Part shown: piece by piece, positions 1-7,619 of the stretch
How positions within the stretch are numbered: position 1 is the first letter of the stretch
Layout of the letters: every line of letters starts with the position of its first letter
DNA from: an uncultured Lachnospiraceae bacterium
GTDB taxonomy: Bacteria > Bacillota > Clostridia > Lachnospirales > Lachnospiraceae
Length of the DNA stretch: 36,920 nt
Direction: 5' to 3'
Assembly: GCA_910584695.1 (NCBI GenBank)
Contig: CAJUBR010000023.1
Coordinates: forward strand, 1 to 36,920
Program-made: the position numbers and the translations under genes
Notes under the pieces: generated by a model
The model's database searches: none
What the model saw: only the letters and a program-made list of their open reading frames with translations
Told to the model about the DNA's origin: nothing

Positions 1-129
1 TGCGGCAATGCCAAGGTGTGCAGCAATGCCAAGGTGTACGGCGATGCCAAGGTGTACGGCGATGCCAAGGTGTGTGGCGATGCTTGGGTGTGCGGCGATG
101 CCAAGGTGTACGGCGATGCCAGGGTGTGT
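1..129 (+). repeat. In-frame 18-nt tandem repeats encoding hexapeptides
   Basis: Near-identical 18-nt units (core ggcgatgccaaggtgtac) repeat head to tail, each encoding one beta-helix rung. Neighbouring copies differ by only a few bases, so copy number could change by slippage or recombination. The array continues upstream of the window. Confidence 0.85.
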
Positions 130-360
130 AGTGATTATGATTATGCAGTTATTAAGGGATTCGGAACATATGCTAGACTATCTACATTTTTTAGATGCAA
201 AGATGATGGCGTAAAAGTATCCTGTGGGTGCTTTTTGGGGACGATTGAAGAATTTAGACAGCAGGTAGAAAAGACCAGAGAAGGAAAGGTTGCAAAGGAA
301 TACCAGATGATCGCAGATATTATGGAGTATCATTTTCAGAATGGAGGGGTACAAAAGTGA
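1..360 (+). CDS. Hexapeptide-repeat phage protein (5'-truncated)
   Basis: The reading frame is open from the first base, so the true start lies outside the window. Residues 1-43 are about seven copies of a six-residue unit of the form G-D-A-K-V-Y (variants with N, W, R or C), the pattern of a left-handed beta-helix. The rest is a compact C-terminal segment with a CGCFLGTIEEF motif that, as I recall, ends many small Firmicutes phage proteins of this type. The function of the family is unknown. Its stop overlaps the GTG start of the next gene, so the two are probably co-translated. The repeats are coding and are not a CRISPR or satellite array. I am sure of the gene and unsure of any role. Confidence 0.8.
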   Translation, partial: CGNAKVCSNAKVYGDAKVYGDAKVCGDAWVCGDAKVYGDARVCSDYDYAVIKGFGTYARLSTFFRCKDDGVKVSCGCFLGTIEEFRQQVEKTREGKVAKEYQMIADIMEYHFQNGGVQK

Positions 361-833
361 GAGAAGAAAAAAGGCAGAGAAAAGACATTGTTTTAAATCT
401 GACGGACAGGCGGTACGGAATACTACACGGGATAGCGTACGAATATGGTTTCTCCTCTCCGGCAGAGCTGCTGGAAGGATTTGTGGCAGACCTTACAAGA
501 AGCAAGGTAAATAACACAGATTCCATGTTTGAGGCGGTGACGTGGCTGAATATGGCATTTGGAAGCAGGAAGGCAATCAGCACGCTTTATTTTAGACAAT
601 ATCTATATGACGAAGACATAATGCCAAGAGATATCGCAGACGCAAGCAGAGTATCAGGATTTGAGGACATATTTAAGCAGATTTATAAAGATTACATAGA
701 AACCGGTGAAGAGAAAAAGCACCAGAGTCAAGAGGAATGCAGGGACATATTAAGGGAGTGGAGCAATGAACCAACCAAAGGAACCAACCCCGGAACAGAA
801 GCACATCATCCGGGCACACATGCTTATTCCTGA
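357..833 (+). CDS. Phage protein of unknown function
   Basis: A 158-residue soluble protein starting at GTG, with GGAGG about 10 nt upstream. The start overlaps the stop of the previous gene. It is rich in charged residues, is predicted mainly helical, and has no membrane segment or metal motif that I can see. Its last 65 nt overlap the next gene in another frame. The C-terminal tail rich in Pro, Thr and His is therefore probably shaped by the overlap and not by function. I do not recognise a family. The position between small early phage genes suggests an accessory or replication-region gene. Coding is supported by the good ribosome site, the codon pattern and the operon-like packing. Confidence 0.7.
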   Translation: MREEKRQRKDIVLNLTDRRYGILHGIAYEYGFSSPAELLEGFVADLTRSKVNNTDSMFEAVTWLNMAFGSRKAISTLYFRQYLYDEDIMPRDIADASRVSGFEDIFKQIYKDYIETGEEKKHQSQEECRDILREWSNEPTKGTNPGTEAHHPGTHAYS

Positions 834-954
834 TAACTGGCTAATACAGAAGGAGACAGAGCGGGAGCTAGTAGTTACATATAAGCACGGAAAGGCTGTA
901 AAGCATTTAAACAAAGGTGAAAACCTTTGGAAAGGAGAAAAAGATGGGATATAG
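766..954 (+). CDS. Small DUF6906-like phage protein
   Basis: A 62-residue protein with a purine-rich ribosome site (gggagtggagca) directly before ATG. It has the layout of small Firmicutes phage proteins of the DUF6906 type: an N-terminal K/Q-rich helix ending in a P-x-N/D-W-L turn (here PDNWLIQKE), then a short beta hairpin ending in a basic tail. The family assignment is from memory of the pattern. No activity is known for such proteins. It overlaps the gene before it and the gene after it, so translation of the three is likely coupled. Confidence 0.6.
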   Translation: MNQPKEPTPEQKHIIRAHMLIPDNWLIQKETERELVVTYKHGKAVKHLNKGENLWKGEKDGI

Positions 955-1102
955 AAACAGAGGTAGAAATTATCTAACAAAATCGGATAAGGAAGAAATA
1001 AAGCGGCGCATCCAAAGCGGAGAACGGCCGGATTCGGTCGCATCCTATTATGATATAAGCGAGTTTGCGGCAAGGAAGATTGCCGGATTACTGACGGAAT
1101 GA
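944..1102 (+). CDS. Small helix-turn-helix-like phage protein
   Basis: I chose ATG at 944 over an upstream in-frame start at 917 because aaaggagaaa sits 4-13 nt before it. The 52-residue product is basic. A stretch around KEEIKRRIQSGERPDSVASY followed by a second helix looks like a short helix-turn-helix of the type used by small recombinase- or terminase-associated DNA-binding proteins. It is the last gene before the structured intergenic region at 1105-1236, which could make it a regulator of that region. That link is inference from position only. Confidence 0.6.
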   Translation: MGYRNRGRNYLTKSDKEEIKRRIQSGERPDSVASYYDISEFAARKIAGLLTE

Positions 1103-1104
1103 GA

Positions 1105-1236
1105 AAAGCACCGGTTCAAACGGAACCAATGCTTTAAACGTACATATGATATACCTAAATAACAAATAAATTATATCATATGTGCAGATGGAAAGCAAGC
1201 AAAACCTTAAAAAATAAGTTTTTTTCGCTTGCTTTC
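1105..1236. repeat. Three consecutive inverted repeats upstream of the HUH Rep gene
   Basis: Three separate inverted repeats fill the gap. The first is AAAGCA-GGTTC (1105-1117) pairing with GAACC-TGCTTT (1123-1135), with a 2x2 internal loop. The second is ACATATGATATA (1142-1153) pairing perfectly with TATATCATATGT (1172-1183). The third is GAAAGCAAGC (1191-1200) pairing perfectly with GCTTGCTTTC (1227-1236), enclosing an A-rich then T-rich loop. They sit directly 5' of the replication initiator, where rolling-circle replicons carry their double-strand origin and Rep operators. They could instead be attenuators or terminators: the third has a T7 tract inside its loop and not after the stem. 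No nick site could be identified. Confidence 0.6.
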
Positions 1237-1288
1237 AGACTTGATTAAGCTATTAAGTTTACGGGCAAAAAGGAGAAAATTAAAAACT

Positions 1289-2026
1289 ATGCACATAGAA
1301 AACAGGTATTATATCCGACCGGGAGTGATAGAAGTGGAACAGGTACACTCATCGATGGTCGGGAATCATAACAGCAGGAGTGAAAGGGACAGCCCGACGG
1401 TAGAAGCTGTTAAAAAGATTAATACAAAAAGAGTGGTTAAGAAGCTCCGGAGATTGATAGATGCTAATTTCGTCCCGGGAGATATATTCCTAAACCTGAC
1501 CTACAAAAAAGGAACATCAATCACATTGGATCAGGTGTATCGAGATCTGGAGAATTTTAAAGATAGGTTAAAACGCAGATACAAAAAGAGGGGACAGCCC
1601 CTTAAATGGATTGCAGTAGTAGGAATTGATGCACCCCACATACATATCATCATAAACAAAATTGACAATTTTGATTACATGACGGAAGTACCATGGAAAC
1701 AAGGATTTATAAAGATGGAGCCATTGTACATAGAAGAAGGCAGATATATAAAACTAGCAGAGTACATGGTAAACCACAAAGCGGAGAATGAGAAAAAGCT
1801 GGGAATAGAACTAAAGGACCGGAAAGCATACCGGAGCAGCAGGAATCTAAAGCACCCAAGGATGAAGAGGGTAATTATTAACGAAAAGACCATCATTCGA
1901 AAGCCGAAGGTTCCAACCGGCTACCATCTGGATGTAAATACAGATGTAGAAGAAGGAGTAAGCAAAGATACCGGGCATCATTATCGGTACTTTATGTTAA
2001 TCAAATCAGAAAGAAAGAAGGAATAA
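1289..2026 (+). CDS. HUH-type rolling-circle replication initiator (Rep)
   Basis: A 245-residue protein. ATG at 1289 follows aaaaaggaga and is preferred to an upstream TTG at 1229 that lies inside an inverted repeat. It carries the three HUH Rep motifs in order and at normal spacing: motif 1 FLNLTY (residues 67-72), metal-binding motif 2 H117-I-H119, and motif 3 with Y153, Y159 and K164 (YIKLAEYMVNHK). A YRSSRNL box follows at 181-187, as in the REP/ORF2-G2P group of rolling-circle proteins. Such enzymes nick one origin strand through a tyrosine and stay covalently attached. P2-type myophages also replicate through an HUH protein. Here it is followed by PcfK/PcfJ-like genes, so the block resembles plasmid replication/mobilisation functions. 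The origin is probably the inverted-repeat region just upstream. Confidence 0.85.
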   Translation: MHIENRYYIRPGVIEVEQVHSSMVGNHNSRSERDSPTVEAVKKINTKRVVKKLRRLIDANFVPGDIFLNLTYKKGTSITLDQVYRDLENFKDRLKRRYKKRGQPLKWIAVVGIDAPHIHIIINKIDNFDYMTEVPWKQGFIKMEPLYIEEGRYIKLAEYMVNHKAENEKKLGIELKDRKAYRSSRNLKHPRMKRVIINEKTIIRKPKVPTGYHLDVNTDVEEGVSKDTGHHYRYFMLIKSERKKE

Positions 2027-2089
2027 ACAGATGTTAGCATACAAAACGTTTAATAAAGACATTACATATTGATTTAAGGAGGAGACCAG

Positions 2090-2557
2090 ATGAAAGGGAA
2101 AAAGAAGGAATATGAAAGATATAACACACTGAAAGAGATCAATGATATGGCAGACAGGCTGTTGAATGATAATGAGACGGAGAAGGTAAAAGCCCTAGCT
2201 GAAGAAAAAGGGTTGGATTTTTATACAGTGGAGATGTATTTAACCGGACAACTTCCGTTATTGGTAATGGATGCCATGACAGGAGCGAATGCAAAGTTGG
2301 ATGTAGAAGTCCGGGAGTTGGATGATGAAAATAAAGAGTTAGGAGCAGGCATAGCGGAATACATGAAGCAGCAGAATATGGAAAATGAGAAGATTGCTAA
2401 GGCGGTGATGAATCCGGATAAGCATCTGGAGGATGTGTGCAAAAAGGCATGGGATGAAGCAAGAGAAAGGAAAAAAGGAAACTGTGCATATATCCCGCAG
2501 TTTGAAATCTTTCAGATGGCAAAAGCGTATTATCTGGATAAGGAGACGGGAAAATGA
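2090..2557 (+). CDS. PcfK-like protein (AcrIIA9-related family)
   Basis: A 155-residue acidic protein with a strong ribosome site (taaggagg, then ATG). The N-terminal half has the pattern of the PcfK family: helix, ALAEEKGLDFYTVEMYLTG, then a short helix before an acidic linker. The C-terminal part (about 105-150) has the C-K-K-A-W-D-E-A-R region and an I-P-x-x-E-x-F turn before a terminal tyrosine-rich helix. PcfK was named from the conjugative plasmid pCF10. From memory, database families link PcfK-like proteins to the Cas9 inhibitor AcrIIA9, which I cannot test here. Its stop overlaps the start of the PcfJ-like gene (ATGA), the usual pairing. Confidence 0.65.
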   Translation: MKGKKKEYERYNTLKEINDMADRLLNDNETEKVKALAEEKGLDFYTVEMYLTGQLPLLVMDAMTGANAKLDVEVRELDDENKELGAGIAEYMKQQNMENEKIAKAVMNPDKHLEDVCKKAWDEARERKKGNCAYIPQFEIFQMAKAYYLDKETGK

Positions 2558-4536
2558 AGAAAAAACTGATAGAAGACCTGCCAGCTCCAAGAATTACAAA
2601 AAATATGGAGGACATGGTAGTAATAGCCAGAAATCCGGCAGAGGGATTATTGACATTAGACGTAGTGGAAACGCTTGCAAAAGAGGTTGAGGTTCGTATC
2701 TGTGTTACCCAAAAGGAATTTATGAATTATTATCCGAAGAGTGGCATATGGGACCAAAAGCAGATAAATTCGATTATGACAGAGATTTCAATGGGAAGCG
2801 GGGAAATCATTTATTATGATCTGTATGGAAAATCAAACATACAAAAAGTGCTGGGAAAGAAGTACAGTTCAGTCCTGGCGGTACAGGCATATGAATATGA
2901 ATTGGCACAGGAAAAACGATTGAATGTGGAAAAACAAAAAATAAGGCGCTGCCGGGAACGGAATGCAGAAGTACCGGATCCGGATAAAGAGACAGATGCA
3001 TGGTTGAAAAGATATATTGGACAGATGCATTATATCTATTACAAACGGGATAAAAAATATGTACAGATTGCATGTAGTGCATGCGGAAAGAACGGAAAAT
3101 ATATCATGGTTCCAGAGAGTTACGAAGACCATTTAAAACGATATCTGGGCTTTAGACCGGAACATAACATGGGAGGACAACCATGTCCGATGTGTGGAGC
3201 ATATGGCAAGTGGAAGGCAGCGGGAAGGACTACAGGTGTATATACACAGAAGGACCAGAGATATCTGGTGGATAAGATAGATGGTACGGTAGTCATCCGA
3301 TACTTTGAAATAGAAAAAATCATAGAGGGAACAGAGTTTAAAGCCTATGAGAGTATAAAATGTACAGAGGTTGCCAGAAACTGGTTCAAAGATGGAAAAG
3401 TACAAAAGGATTATCAAAAACACGACCCCTATGTAGGTGAAGATTTTTGGGATGACAGAAATCTTGCAGGCATGGCAAACATACAGCAAAGGGCAGGAAA
3501 AGTCCGGCTGAAAGAAAAGAATATTTTAAATGGAACTCCGTTCCAGTACAGCGGGCTGGAATCGGAAATACTGCAAAATGATTATACGAATGCAGAAAGA
3601 TATCTTACGGTATACCAGAGATATCCGATTATAGAAATGCTTGGAAAACTGGGAATGACAAAAATAAAAAGAGCCATATTACACGATTGGGGCGGGGAAA
3701 GATATCTGAATATGACAGAAAAAAAACCACAGGATATTTTTCAGATCACTAAGCAGAGGTTTAATGACCTGAAAGAAAAGAATGGAGACGAAATCCTTTT
3801 AAGCATTTACCAGTATGAACGCAAAAATAATATCCGGTTTAAGGAACAGCTTGTGGAAAAACTGTATTTTTTTAGAGCAAATGAAAACCAGATATCGATA
3901 ATAAGGCAGCATGCAAAGTTGGAAAAAGCACTGAATTATATTTTAAAGCAGGCAGAAATTGACAAGTTGGAATACATAGACACTTTGAGTGATGTGGCAA
4001 GACTGGAACTGCAAAGGTATGTGGATTATTTAAATATGCTGTCACAAAACGGAAGGCAGTTTACAGAACGTGAGTTGTACCCGGCAGAACTGATAGCGGC
4101 TCATGACCGGGAGATTACACTGCTGAATCAAAGGAAGATGAAAAAGGAGATAGCAGAAAAGAATGAAAAGAATCCGAACATCAAGAAGGATTCAGCAAAG
4201 TATAACAGAAGATACCTTTATCAGAATAAAGATTATATTATCCGTGCACCAAAGGATGCGGCAGAAATCCTGATGGAAGGTCTGAAACTGAATCACTGCG
4301 TGGGGAGGATGGGATATATAGAGGCTATGAACCGCCACGAGACAGTGATCCTGTTCCTAAGAAAGAAGGCACATAAGGATGTGCCATATTATACGCTGGA
4401 AATCAAGGAGGGGAAGATTACACAGGCATACGGATACGGGGACAAAACTCCGGACTGGGAAAAAATCAGTCCTTTTTTGGAAGCGTTTAAAGCGGTGAAA
4501 CTGAAAGATATAAAGAGTGAAAGAGAGGCAGGCTAA
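2554..4536 (+). CDS. PcfJ-like protein
   Basis: A 660-residue protein. The N-terminal 170 residues are mixed alpha/beta. A zinc-binding region follows (about 174-220) with two CxxC knuckles, CSAC and CPMC. A long helical middle then leads to the C-terminal PcfJ domain (about 550-655), recognisable by LYQNKDYIIRAPKDA, LNHCVGRMGY and YYTLEIKEGKITQAYG. The LxHCVG...Y and YxTLEI signature is diagnostic of the family known from plasmid pCF10 and from many Firmicutes and Bacteroidetes phages and mobile elements. Its biochemical role is not established. It starts inside the stop of the PcfK-like gene and is followed 3 nt later by the next gene, so they form one operon with Rep. Confidence 0.85.
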   Translation: MKKKLIEDLPAPRITKNMEDMVVIARNPAEGLLTLDVVETLAKEVEVRICVTQKEFMNYYPKSGIWDQKQINSIMTEISMGSGEIIYYDLYGKSNIQKVLGKKYSSVLAVQAYEYELAQEKRLNVEKQKIRRCRERNAEVPDPDKETDAWLKRYIGQMHYIYYKRDKKYVQIACSACGKNGKYIMVPESYEDHLKRYLGFRPEHNMGGQPCPMCGAYGKWKAAGRTTGVYTQKDQRYLVDKIDGTVVIRYFEIEKIIEGTEFKAYESIKCTEVARNWFKDGKVQKDYQKHDPYVGEDFWDDRNLAGMANIQQRAGKVRLKEKNILNGTPFQYSGLESEILQNDYTNAERYLTVYQRYPIIEMLGKLGMTKIKRAILHDWGGERYLNMTEKKPQDIFQITKQRFNDLKEKNGDEILLSIYQYERKNNIRFKEQLVEKLYFFRANENQISIIRQHAKLEKALNYILKQAEIDKLEYIDTLSDVARLELQRYVDYLNMLSQNGRQFTERELYPAELIAAHDREITLLNQRKMKKEIAEKNEKNPNIKKDSAKYNRRYLYQNKDYIIRAPKDAAEILMEGLKLNHCVGRMGYIEAMNRHETVILFLRKKAHKDVPYYTLEIKEGKITQAYGYGDKTPDWEKISPFLEAFKAVKLKDIKSEREAG

Positions 4537-4539
4537 AAG

Positions 4540-5958
4540 ATGGACGAATCAAAAGAATATATGCAGCTGACAATTGATGATTACCTGACATATAAGAAGC
4601 AGCTTATGCAGGAGTTGAATAATATGGCAAACGGATTTATCCGGACAGGTTACTATTTAAAGAAAATAAGAGATGCAGAGGCCTATCAAAACGATGGATA
4701 TAAAAACATCTATGAATTTGCCGAAAGGGAATATGGCATCACCCGGACAGTGGCAAGCCGTTTTATGAGTATAAATGATAAGTTTTCCGAAGGTGGATAC
4801 AGTCTGGAGCTTATGGAACAGTATAAAGGGCTGGGCTCTTCCAGATTAACGGAAATGCTGACACTGGATGTAGCTGACCATGAAATGATAACAAATGTGA
4901 CGAGGATTGAGGATATACGGGAACTAAAGCGGTTTGAGAAACAGGAACCGGAGGCGGAAGCCACACCTTATGATGAATTGTATCGGAATTTTTTTGAAAG
5001 GAAGGAAAAAGAATTTAATGCGGTCATGCAACTGGAAGAGGTGAAAGACATAGCCGAGATTGTAAATCCGTCTGGAAATAAGACATGGAAATACCGGATG
5101 CTGTTTATGGCAATGAAGGAATATGACAAGGGGATATCTATTAGGGATTACTTAAAGCCGGTACCGGATACCATAACCTGGGAACAGTTTGTGGAACAGT
5201 GCCGGAGCATATTTGAATACGACCATGAGACAGCGGGAACACCGTACGAGCAGAATTATATAACAGAAGAAAGCGGCATGGATAGTGAGAACGCAAATAT
5301 AGAATCCGGAAAAGAATCTGACTGGGAAGATGAGAAAAAAGAAGGGGAGGAGAAACAAAAGGCAGAAAAAAAAGAAATAGAACAAAAACAAAAAGAAGAG
5401 GAAACGAGAGAGGAACAGCAGCGAGAAAAGGAAGAAAAGCAGCAGGAGAAGGAAACAGAGTCGAAAAGAAAAGAAGCTCAAGCACAGAAAGAACCGGAAA
5501 AAGAAGAGAAAACAGCAGAAAACATTGATTTTCTTAAACAGGAGCAAAATACAACGGAAATACGCTTAGATGAGCCAGAAGTCGTCACAGGCGAGGTAGA
5601 AAATGCCACAGACAAGGATAAAAATGAGGTGTGCGATATCGCACAAACAGCGGATTTCTTTAACGGGGGAGATGTTTTAAAAGGATATACTGTAACGTTT
5701 CCGGCGGCTATAGGAGAGGAAATTTACGCAATAGAACCAGAAAGTATGGATGAAGATGGAAAGTACAAATACAGAAACACAATAATTAAGCCATACCTGT
5801 ATGAGGTTAGAGGACGAAACAATATAAAAATGTATTACCACAAGAGTTCAAGTGGTTCGGGTTCTGTTGATATAAGAAATATGAAAGCACACCATATTTA
5901 TTTAGATATTAAAGAAGCAGAACAAATATTGGAGGAGTTAAATGGCAAAGAGGAGTAA
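4540..5958 (+). CDS. DUF3102-like replication-region protein with charged coiled coil
   Basis: A 472-residue protein in three parts. Residues 1-140 are helical, with the layout of DUF3102-type proteins of Clostridia phages (FIRTGYYLKKIRDAEAYQNDGYKNIYEFAEREYGITRTVASRFM). This resembles a ParB/KorB-like helix-turn-helix segment in which an organism-like adaptor binds DNA. Residues about 255-330 are an almost uninterrupted Lys/Glu/Gln coiled coil or single alpha-helix. Residues about 365-470 are a folded C-terminal domain. A perfect 16-bp palindrome lies inside the gene at 5630-5645 and encodes the residues between coiled coil and C-terminal domain. It is adjacent to pcfJ and overlaps the HNH gene. 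A replication or partition role is inferred from context. Confidence 0.7.
   Translation: MDESKEYMQLTIDDYLTYKKQLMQELNNMANGFIRTGYYLKKIRDAEAYQNDGYKNIYEFAEREYGITRTVASRFMSINDKFSEGGYSLELMEQYKGLGSSRLTEMLTLDVADHEMITNVTRIEDIRELKRFEKQEPEAEATPYDELYRNFFERKEKEFNAVMQLEEVKDIAEIVNPSGNKTWKYRMLFMAMKEYDKGISIRDYLKPVPDTITWEQFVEQCRSIFEYDHETAGTPYEQNYITEESGMDSENANIESGKESDWEDEKKEGEEKQKAEKKEIEQKQKEEETREEQQREKEEKQQEKETESKRKEAQAQKEPEKEEKTAENIDFLKQEQNTTEIRLDEPEVVTGEVENATDKDKNEVCDIAQTADFFNGGDVLKGYTVTFPAAIGEEIYAIEPESMDEDGKYKYRNTIIKPYLYEVRGRNNIKMYYHKSSSGSGSVDIRNMKAHHIYLDIKEAEQILEELNGKEE
5630..5645. promoter_or_regulatory. Perfect 16-bp palindrome TGTGCGATATCGCACA (copy 1)
   Basis: A perfect inverted repeat with EcoRV-type centre, located inside the coding region at 4540-5958. 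The same arms TGTGCG-N4-CGCACA recur at 11557 and 18127, which makes a protein-binding site plausible. In this copy it also encodes C-D-I-A-Q, so codon constraint is an alternative. Confidence 0.5.
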
Positions 5959-6286
5959 AAGAGCAAAAGCAACGGACTTTAAACAGACAACAAGAGAATT
6001 AATCCGGCAGCAGGACAATTACCAGTGTTTATTCTGCAGATTAGGGAAATACAGGAAAAGCGAATGCGATACCCTACAGATAATGCATTACATAAACCGG
6101 AGTGCCGGAGGATTAGGGATTCCCCGAAACGGAGTAACCGGATGCCTTTGCCATCACCAGTTGTTGGATAATGGAAATAAAGGATACCGGTCAGAAATGC
6201 TAAAGGATATGGAAGAATACTTAAGAAGCATATACCCGGACTGGAACAAAGAGGATTTATATTACAAGAAGGGAGCAAACACATGA
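5942..6286 (+). CDS. HNH-type endonuclease-like phage protein
   Basis: A 114-residue basic protein with a ribosome site (ggaggagtta) in the end of the previous gene, which it overlaps by 17 nt. It has a CLFC zinc knuckle (about residues 29-32), then MHYINRSAGGLGIPRNGVTG and a CLCHHQLLDNG segment. This gives the order C-x2-C, H, N, H-H expected of an HNH/beta-beta-alpha-metal nuclease fold. The H of MHY could be the general base, and the HH pair plus the downstream N could bind the metal. Phage HNH proteins may be replication/recombination nucleases or DNA-packaging cofactors. This one lies in the early region and far from the terminase, which favours the former. Confidence 0.7.
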   Translation: MAKRSKRAKATDFKQTTRELIRQQDNYQCLFCRLGKYRKSECDTLQIMHYINRSAGGLGIPRNGVTGCLCHHQLLDNGNKGYRSEMLKDMEEYLRSIYPDWNKEDLYYKKGANT

Positions 6287-6858
6287 TATTTAACAAGACT
6301 GTATTAAAGAGACTAATGAAAACGGCATATAAAGGAGCCGGCCTGTTGGTAGCTAATAACAAGGGCAAAATACTATTAGAAGGCGGCTGGTGGATTGCAG
6401 AAATAAACGAAGATGCATTTCCTAAAGAGGCAAAAGCAGCACTTGTGGAGCTAACAGGATGCCTTCCAGAGGAAGGGGAGTGTTTCCGTTCCACTTCTGC
6501 CGGAAATCAGGTCGAAATGCCAAAGGAACTGCATGATATTTCCATCGTAAAGGAAAACGGGATATTTGAACAGGAACCGTTTTTAAAGACAAAGATTATT
6601 ATGGATTTTCTAACACCAATCCGGATATATCAGCAGGGACAAATAATAGCACCCATAAACGAGTTAATACCGGAACTGTTAGAAAATCCAAGTTTGCAGG
6701 AATGGGAAGATGGAGGAACAGAAGGACCGTTTAACAGGGGAGAAGTGTATTACTGGTTTTCTTCCACATGTTCATTGGTTGCAGGCGGAATTAAAATAGA
6801 AAAACCGGAAACAGTAAAGATTTTAAAAGAATTAGAAAAAATAAACCTTGCAAGTTAG
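6283..6858 (+). CDS. Phage protein of unknown function
   Basis: A 191-residue soluble protein whose ATG overlaps the stop of the HNH gene (ACATGA arrangement). The N-terminal half (EGGWWIAEINEDAFPKEAKAALVELTG) looks like a small alpha/beta domain. The C-terminal half is rich in aromatic residues. No metal-binding cluster, membrane segment or signal peptide is visible. I do not recognise a family. It is the last gene of the operon that runs from Rep, because a hairpin follows directly. Coding potential is good: the frame is long, there is translational overlap, and codon use matches its neighbours. Confidence 0.65.
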   Translation: MIFNKTVLKRLMKTAYKGAGLLVANNKGKILLEGGWWIAEINEDAFPKEAKAALVELTGCLPEEGECFRSTSAGNQVEMPKELHDISIVKENGIFEQEPFLKTKIIMDFLTPIRIYQQGQIIAPINELIPELLENPSLQEWEDGGTEGPFNRGEVYYWFSSTCSLVAGGIKIEKPETVKILKELEKINLAS

Positions 6859-6897
6859 CACCTGCGTTATATACATCACATGTAACGTTAACATAGA

Positions 6898-6924
6898 TTT
6901 CCTGCTCCTATTCGGAGCAGGAGA
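6898..6924 (+). terminator. Stem-loop between early operons
   Basis: CCTGCTCC (6901-6908) pairs perfectly with GGAGCAGG (6914-6921) around a 5-nt loop, extendable by T-A pairs on the outside. No T-tract follows. The Shine-Dalgarno of the next gene (gaaaggag) begins immediately after the stem, so it may be an RNA-processing or translation-modulating hairpin and not an intrinsic terminator. Confidence 0.5.
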
Positions 6925-6935
6925 AAGGAGAAAAC

Positions 6936-7409
6936 ATGAATGATGTGAATATATACATATATACGGAATACAGCGGAAGCCTTAAATCCGGAGCCGGAAA
7001 ATATCACATTGTTCTAGAATCTCGGATTGAAACAGTATCCGGCAAAATACTTTACACAATTTTAGATCAGGGGGCTTGCAAAGGCATAACAAAAAACAGG
7101 TTGGAACTGGTCGCAATAGACAAAGCGTTAAAGCATTTAAAAGCAGCGGGAAAAGTAACGGTATATACCGCTTCGGAGTACTTAACAGGAGCCTTTAAGC
7201 AGGGATGGCCGTATAAATGGCAGAAAAACGATTACAAAAGGAATAACAAGCCGGTAGCACATGCGGACTTATGGAAGAACATCATGGAAAAGATGGAGCA
7301 ATACGACATTACATTTGTTTTTTCTAATACAACGACTTATACAAAATGGCAGGCAACCGAGTTAAAGAAAATTAATAAAAATAAACAAGCAGCAGGAGGT
7401 AGCAAATGA
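6936..7409 (+). CDS. RNase HI-like fold protein, catalytic residues degenerate
   Basis: A 157-residue protein with the order of elements of RNase HI: beta strand IYIYTEYSGS (residue 6 on), the helix-starting NRLELVAIDKAL (54-65), VYTASEYLTGAF (76-87), then the W-rich handle WPYKWQKNDYKRNNKPVAHADLW. In active RNase HI the four acids are D, E, D, D. Here the first is E11, the second E57 is kept, the third is A79 (YTASEY where YTDSQY is usual), and the last is not visible in the C-terminal segment. It is therefore probably non-catalytic, or a divergent phage subfamily that binds RNA/DNA hybrids. It has an excellent ribosome site (gaaaggag) and heads a new early cluster. Confidence 0.7.
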   Translation: MNDVNIYIYTEYSGSLKSGAGKYHIVLESRIETVSGKILYTILDQGACKGITKNRLELVAIDKALKHLKAAGKVTVYTASEYLTGAFKQGWPYKWQKNDYKRNNKPVAHADLWKNIMEKMEQYDITFVFSNTTTYTKWQATELKKINKNKQAAGGSK

Positions 7410-7606
7410 CAAAAAAAGAATATAGGAAAATTATGCGGGAGGTAAATGCAAGAAAATTTGAACACATGTTTAAATCTATAACATGTGAGGAAGAGGAACT
7501 GGAGGTAATAGATGCAATATCCCTAGAGGATATCTATAGCATCTTAAGAAAAAACGTAAGAAAAAAGAGAAAGACCGGCAGAAAAATACAGATTAATATT
7601 AAATAA
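7406..7606 (+). CDS. Small basic phage protein
   Basis: A 66-residue protein. It is acidic in the middle (CEEEELEVIDAISLED) and very basic at the end (RKNVRKKRKTGRKIQ), which suggests nucleic-acid or protein contacts. Its ATG overlaps the stop of the RNase H-like gene, and agcaggaggtagca supplies the ribosome site. No family is recognised. Position and overlap suggest that it is produced together with the RNase H-like protein. Confidence 0.6.
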   Translation: MTKKEYRKIMREVNARKFEHMFKSITCEEEELEVIDAISLEDIYSILRKNVRKKRKTGRKIQINIK

Positions 7607-7619
7607 AGGAGGCTGTTAA

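Noticed and set aside
1..129. CRISPR-like or satellite tandem repeat
   Set aside because: The 18-nt units have no spacers, stay in one frame and encode G-D-A-K-V-Y rungs of a beta-helix.
150..190. LexA-like half site (CGGAACATATG) near 162
   Set aside because: Only one half matches, and it lies within a coding region far from a promoter.
1229..1288. Upstream TTG start of Rep
   Set aside because: It lies inside the third inverted repeat and lacks a ribosome site; ATG 1289 has aaaaaggaga before it.
5141..5547. Two minus-strand ORFs that look like membrane proteins (Leu/Phe-rich)
   Set aside because: They are exact antisense of the Lys/Glu/Gln coiled coil of the 4540-5958 gene; poly-Lys/Glu codons read backwards give Phe, Leu and Ser. 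There is no ribosome site.
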